From an uncultured Mordavella sp. (GTDB taxonomy: Bacteria; Bacillota; Clostridia; Lachnospirales; Lachnospiraceae): a stretch of 24,868 nt of DNA. The notes beneath the pieces are model-generated. The model worked only from the letters and a program-made list of their open reading frames with translations. It was not told where the DNA came from and searched no databases. The position numbers were made by a program, and so were the translations under genes. Where the stretch lies: contig CABPCP010000043.1 of the NCBI GenBank assembly GCA_902406105.1, positions 1 to 24,868 on the forward strand, in the 5' to 3' direction. Numbering within the stretch: position 1 is the stretch's first letter; each line of letters begins with the position of its first letter. Below are positions 21,858 to 24,868 of this stretch, piece by piece.

Positions 21858-22517
21858 CACATAATTCCGTCCGGCTACCAGAGCACTTCCTTTTTTATCT
21901 TCATCCGGCACAAAATGATCATCACTCCAGGCCAGGATCTTTACATCATCATCTTCAGAGACTTCCACAACATTCAGAGCTCCATTTGCGATGGGCTTTA
22001 CATTCCACATATCGTTGATCGATCCTCCCTTAAAATGGATCATCAGAAGCGTCAGACAGATCATATGAGATGTGATCAAGATTGTCTTTCCACGATTCTC
22101 ATTGACGATTCTGAAGAACGCCTCCACGATCCGGTCCGATACCTGCTGAAAAGTGTCGCCCCCTTCGATCCTGCATTCTTCCGGCCGGTTTCCCCAGAGT
22201 TCAATCTGGCCGGGCCATCTTTCTTCCACTTCTTTCCCGTCCAGGCCTTCCCATTTGCCGCAGCCGATCTCCCGAAGCCCTTCGTCCACCCGGATATCAA
22301 GGGGACGTTCTCCGCGGATGATCTCTCCAGTCTCATAAGCTCTCTTCATCGGGCTGGAATAAATCACATCAATCGGTGTATCCTTCAGCGCTTCTTTCGC
22401 ATAACCCGCCTGCCTTCTTCCCCTTTCATTCAATGGCAGATCTACGCTTCCGAGAAATTTGCACAGCACATTCCACTCTGTCTCTCCATGGCGTACCATG
22501 ATTACTTTTGTCTTCAT
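21849..22517 (-). CDS. Histidine phosphatase family protein (phosphoglycerate mutase-like)
   Basis: A 222-residue branch-1 histidine phosphatase. It has the RHGETEWN signature (9-16, phospho-accepting His10), the SSPMKRAYET segment (54-63), a conserved Glu near 83 and the second histidine in ITSHMI (His151). Members include cofactor-dependent phosphoglycerate mutases, fructose-2,6-bisphosphatase-like and CobC-like phosphatases. The length and the lack of mutase-specific features favour a broad phosphatase. The C-terminal 45 residues are acidic and less conserved. GGAGG lies 7 bases upstream. It lies 23 bases after the lipoprotein gene and is probably co-transcribed with it. It converges on the DeoR gene. 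Confidence 0.88.
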   Translation of the reverse strand: MKTKVIMVRHGETEWNVLCKFLGSVDLPLNERGRRQAGYAKEALKDTPIDVIYSSPMKRAYETGEIIRGERPLDIRVDEGLREIGCGKWEGLDGKEVEERWPGQIELWGNRPEECRIEGGDTFQQVSDRIVEAFFRIVNENRGKTILITSHMICLTLLMIHFKGGSINDMWNVKPIANGALNVVEVSEDDDVKILAWSDDHFVPDEDKKGSALVAGRNYVED

Positions 22518-22540
22518 GCAGGCACCTCCTTATTCCCTCT

Positions 22541-23419
22541 TTACTCCGATGTCTCCGTCTGCTCTTCCTGCAGCAGCTCTTCTTCCGCTTGTGTTTCCGC
22601 CTCTTCTTCAGCTTCTGAGGTTTCTTCCTCCTGCTCCTGCTCTTCTTCTTTGCTTGGCTCCACCACCTCGTAGCGATCTGCCAGCCATTCTTTCACTCTG
22701 TCCTGAAGAATCAACAATTCCATCTCTTCCTCAGGGATCGCTTCCAGAAGCAAATCCACATTCGTAAACATATATTCTTCCGCATATTCTTCTAAAGCCG
22801 TCTGCAGTTCCTCTTCTGTAGGCCGCAGCGCATGTTTTTCCGCGATCAGCTCGGCGATCAGTTCCTGCTTCACATTAGCCCGCGCCGCTTCTTCTACATC
22901 GTCTTCCGTCAGTCCAATGGCCTCCATATATTCATCATATTCCATGCCATATTCCGAGGCATAATTTTCATATTGTTCGATCCAGCTTTGCTTCACTTCT
23001 TCTACCCGGTCTTCCGGCCATTTTTCCACCGTTGTATTATCAATGACCTTCTCCCACACCCGAGTCTCCAGCGATTCCTTCGCGCTTTCCGCTTTAGTCT
23101 CATCAATCTGCTTACGAATCTCTTTGCGGAAATCCTCCACATTGTCTGTTGTAGTGGAAAGCCCATCCCGTACAATCTCATCGGTGACCTCCGTATCTTC
23201 CGGCAGATCATTGTCGCGGATATACTGATCCATCATATAATCCAGCACTTGATCAATATCTTCTTCTGTTGTTTCTTCCTGAACAACATCCTCTACTTCA
23301 ACCCCCACGTATTGTTTGATCGTCACATATTCATTTGAGAGCTCTCCCGCTCCCCCATAGCATCCTGTCAATGATGCGAGCAGCGCCGCTATGGTCACTG
23401 TCAGCAATACCTTTTTCAT
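22541..23419 (-). CDS. Trigger-factor-like lipoprotein without the PPIase domain
   Basis: A 292-residue predicted lipoprotein. The first 20 residues are a signal peptide with lipobox LTGC (Cys20), so the protein should be anchored on the outer face of the membrane. The rest resembles trigger factor: a strand YVTIKQYVGVEVE at 31-43, then long helices with NVEDFRKEIRKQ, VIDNTTVEKWPEDRVEEVK and IAEKHALRPTEEELQ, which is the trigger-factor C-terminal chaperone domain. The FKBP-type isomerase domain is replaced by a short loop around 80-95, and there is no ribosome-binding signature. The last 40 residues are an almost uninterrupted Glu/Gln/Ala/Thr tail. An extracytoplasmic holding chaperone is a reasonable inference. 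Confidence 0.82.
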   Translation of the reverse strand: MKKVLLTVTIAALLASLTGCYGGAGELSNEYVTIKQYVGVEVEDVVQEETTEEDIDQVLDYMMDQYIRDNDLPEDTEVTDEIVRDGLSTTTDNVEDFRKEIRKQIDETKAESAKESLETRVWEKVIDNTTVEKWPEDRVEEVKQSWIEQYENYASEYGMEYDEYMEAIGLTEDDVEEAARANVKQELIAELIAEKHALRPTEEELQTALEEYAEEYMFTNVDLLLEAIPEEEMELLILQDRVKEWLADRYEVVEPSKEEEQEQEEETSEAEEEAETQAEEELLQEEQTETSE

Positions 23420-23445
23420 AAATATCTCTCCCTAAAATCAGTAAT

Positions 23446-23476
23446 GGGAGCAGCTCCCACCACAGAAGCTGCCCCC
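23446..23476 (-). terminator. Hairpin between the dehydrogenase and the lipoprotein gene
   Basis: GGGAGCAGCT (23446-23455) pairs with AGCTGCCCC (23467-23475) with one bulged base and an 11-base loop. No T run follows on the minus strand. Just upstream, GTATAAAG (23478-23485) and CTTTATAC (23502-23509) form a second inverted repeat. The pair probably separates the dehydrogenase and lipoprotein transcripts, but the exact role is unclear. Confidence 0.45.
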
Positions 23477-23523
23477 TGTATAAAGTATGAGCGAATTCTC
23501 TCTTTATACCTTCTGCAATTGAC

Positions 23524-24570
23524 TTATACCATCTTGATCACGGATTTCACAACGTCATCCTTATGGTTTAAACTGTAATCAATGGCTTCGATACAGTCTT
23601 TGAAATCAAACTCATGAGACACAATCTCTTTGACCGGAATCATACCGGAAGCAACTGCCGCAATGGCTTTTGGCCACAGATTCCGATAACGGTATACAGA
23701 ATAGATCGTTCCTTCCATCGCGTTCAGAGTTGCGGTATCCAGCTCCAGGATCGGCTCCGGCGATACGCCTGTCAGCGTTACTTTTCCGCCCCTCTTGATC
23801 AGCTTGCAAGTCTGCAGCGTAGTAATCCGGTTGCCGGCGCACTCATATACCTGATCCACGCCGCCGCCCGGAAGAGTATGCGCAAATTCTACGATATCTT
23901 CTCTGGTACTGTTAAATACTCTGGTTGCGCCCAACTCTTTGGCTTTCTCCAGACGTTTATCCATCACGTCCGCCACATAGATCTCAGCAACACCGCGGGC
24001 TTTCAGGCTCAGCAGCGTGCACAATCCGATGCAGCCACTTCCAAGAATGATCGCGGACTCCCCAACTCTTGCATCGGACAGCTCCGTTCCATGCATACCA
24101 ACAGCCAGAGGCTCGATCAAAGCTCCTTCCAGGGTGCTCACATTCTCCGGAAGTTTGTAGCACATACTTGCATCATGCACACAGTATTCCGCGTTCACGC
24201 CGTCCCGTTCCCCCGGGATCGCCAGCATCTTAATATTTTTGCAAAGATTATAAAGACCTTTCCGGCACTCTTCGCAATGTCCGCAGGGTACGGCCGGTTC
24301 AATGGAAACTTTGTCGCCAATCTCAAATCCTTCTACTCCTTCTCCAATGGCGGATACCACGCCTCCCGGCTCATGCCCCAGGGCAAGAGGGCCATCCAGC
24401 TTCCAGTTCTGGAGCTGCCCCTCCTGATAGAAATGAAGGTCAGATCCACACACACCTACATACTCCAGCTTGATCTGAAGCTCGCCTTTGCCTGGCTGTG
24501 GAATATCGCGCTCTACCCATTCCAGTTTCTTCTTACCCGTCAAAACGCATACTTTCATTTTTCCTTCCAT
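23524..24570 (-). CDS. Zinc-dependent medium-chain polyol/alcohol dehydrogenase
   Basis: A 348-residue NAD(P)-dependent dehydrogenase of the sorbitol/threonine dehydrogenase group. The catalytic zinc ligands are Cys41 (GVCGSD), His66-Glu67 (GHE) and Glu153 (LIEPLAV). A structural zinc site is formed by Cys96, 99, 102 and 110. The Rossmann motif is GSGCIG at 177-182, and Asp follows the second strand (YVADVMDKR), favouring NAD over NADP. Polyol oxidation to a ketose is the likely reaction; the substrate is not readable. The ATG at 24570 follows AGAGGT by 9 bases. Its promoter shares architecture and operator-like boxes with the nine-gene operon, so it may feed that pathway. Confidence 0.92.
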   Translation of the reverse strand: MEGKMKVCVLTGKKKLEWVERDIPQPGKGELQIKLEYVGVCGSDLHFYQEGQLQNWKLDGPLALGHEPGGVVSAIGEGVEGFEIGDKVSIEPAVPCGHCEECRKGLYNLCKNIKMLAIPGERDGVNAEYCVHDASMCYKLPENVSTLEGALIEPLAVGMHGTELSDARVGESAIILGSGCIGLCTLLSLKARGVAEIYVADVMDKRLEKAKELGATRVFNSTREDIVEFAHTLPGGGVDQVYECAGNRITTLQTCKLIKRGGKVTLTGVSPEPILELDTATLNAMEGTIYSVYRYRNLWPKAIAAVASGMIPVKEIVSHEFDFKDCIEAIDYSLNHKDDVVKSVIKMV

Positions 24571-24662
24571 GTTTTTTCTACCTCTTTTCTTTCTCTTTCT
24601 ATAAATTTCCATGCGGCCGCTTATTCGTCTAGGATTCACCTAATCTCGACCACTATGTGCCC

Positions 24663-24692
24663 ATTATATTGGGGGAAAACTCTTACTTTCAA
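24663..24692 (-). promoter_or_regulatory. Sigma-A promoter of the zinc dehydrogenase gene
   Basis: On the minus strand, TTGAAA (24687-24692), an 18-base spacer and TATAAT (24663-24668): the same hexamers and spacer as the nine-gene operon promoter. A TTTCAACATT box (24687-24696) again overlaps the -35. The leader to the ATG is about 85 bases. Confidence 0.78.
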
Positions 24693-24759
24693 CATTCCGC
24701 GTCTGTGTTTCTGTTTGTTCTTCAACATTTTTAGACATTTTTTGTTTACATATCAACAT
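24687..24759. promoter_or_regulatory. Three operator-like AACAT boxes upstream of the zinc dehydrogenase
   Basis: Plus-strand AACAT cores occur at 24691-24695, 24724-24728 and 24755-24759, spaced 33 and 31 bp, close to three helical turns each. The outer two are 64 bp apart, as at the nine-gene operon. The middle box, TTCAACATTTTTAG (24721-24734), matches 13 of 14 bases of the 20952-20965 site. This suggests binding by the same DeoR-family regulator. Confidence 0.55.
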
Positions 24760-24786
24760 CTATAAACATTCAGACCATAGATGAAT

Positions 24787-24868
24787 CTACTTGCTAAGCA
24801 CACCGGCGACCGCCCGCTTCCATCCCGCGTATTTGTGATCCCGCTCTTCCTTCGCCATCTTAGGCTCA
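24787..24868 (-). CDS. FGGY kinase C-terminus (glycerol-kinase-like), 5' part outside the window
   Basis: On the minus strand a frame open from the window edge ends at TAG (24787-24789). The last 26 residues include EPKMAKEERD and KYAGWKRAVAGVLSK, which match the end of glycerol kinase and related FGGY kinases (pattern P-x-M-x-x-x-x-R-x-x-x-Y-x-x-W-x-x-A-V). It is transcribed in the same direction as the zinc dehydrogenase, 216 bases upstream of it, so a polyol-related unit may extend beyond the window. Specificity cannot be judged from this fragment. Confidence 0.78.
   Translation of the reverse strand, partial: EPKMAKEERDHKYAGWKRAVAGVLSK

Noticed and set aside
23614..24765. Plus-strand open frame (383 codons) opposite the zinc dehydrogenase
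   Set aside because: The minus-strand gene has all catalytic and structural zinc motifs. The plus frame has no domain and runs into the dehydrogenase promoter.
1..24868. Mobile elements, CRISPR arrays or prophage
   Set aside because: No transposase, integrase or phage genes, no regularly spaced repeats, and no insertion-type terminal repeats were seen. Gene content is ordinary chromosomal.

Overview
The window looks like chromosomal DNA of an anaerobic, spore-forming Firmicute, most likely a Lachnospiraceae-type Clostridium. The reasons are the type III glutamine synthetase, a HAAS-domain membrane protein, strong AGGAGG ribosome sites, consensus sigma-A promoters, moderate GC, and an amidase of the spore mother-cell lysis type. 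The species cannot be fixed from the sequence alone. No transposon, phage, CRISPR array or rRNA was seen, and no stretch over 300 bases lacks a gene.

Left part (1-9091, all minus strand): a partial tRNA-Pro with its own consensus promoter; a tight three-gene unit (THUMP RNA methyltransferase, RdgB, YfcE-like phosphodiesterase); a 59-residue Asn/Ser-rich protein; glnN followed by a HAAS-domain protein; a canonical class II fructose-bisphosphate aldolase; an ArsC/Spx-family protein; a truncated sigma-70-like protein; an 81-residue membrane protein behind an array of 11-bp direct repeats; and a CwlC-like amidase whose start lies at the base of a long hairpin.

Centre (9295-20819): a plus-strand triosephosphate-isomerase paralogue converges on a nine-gene minus-strand operon of about 10.6 kb. 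In transcription order the operon encodes E1 alpha, E1 beta, an aldolase-like protein with an altered metal site, lipoyl E2, E3, an FGGY sugar kinase, lipoate-protein ligase, an SGNH hydrolase and a DhaK-DhaL fusion kinase. Gaps are 50 bases or less, several are overlaps, and a two-way terminator closes the unit. This is the most interesting part of the window. It looks like a catabolic route that phosphorylates a ketose or ketose-like compound, splits it, and oxidises a fragment to an acyl-CoA with a dedicated, self-lipoylated acetoin/2-oxoacid dehydrogenase complex. The substrate is unknown. The TPI paralogue beside the DhaK-type kinase resembles known tetrulose (erythritol/threitol) pathways.

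Right part (20820-24868): a divergent DeoR/GlpR-family regulator, probably the operon's regulator; a histidine phosphatase; a trigger-factor-like lipoprotein; a zinc polyol/alcohol dehydrogenase; and the C-terminus of a second FGGY (glycerol-kinase-like) kinase. The dehydrogenase promoter and the operon promoter have the same architecture: TTGAAA, 18-bp spacer, TATAAT, with a TTTCAACATT box on the -35 and another AACAT core exactly 64 bp upstream. The two units are therefore probably co-regulated.
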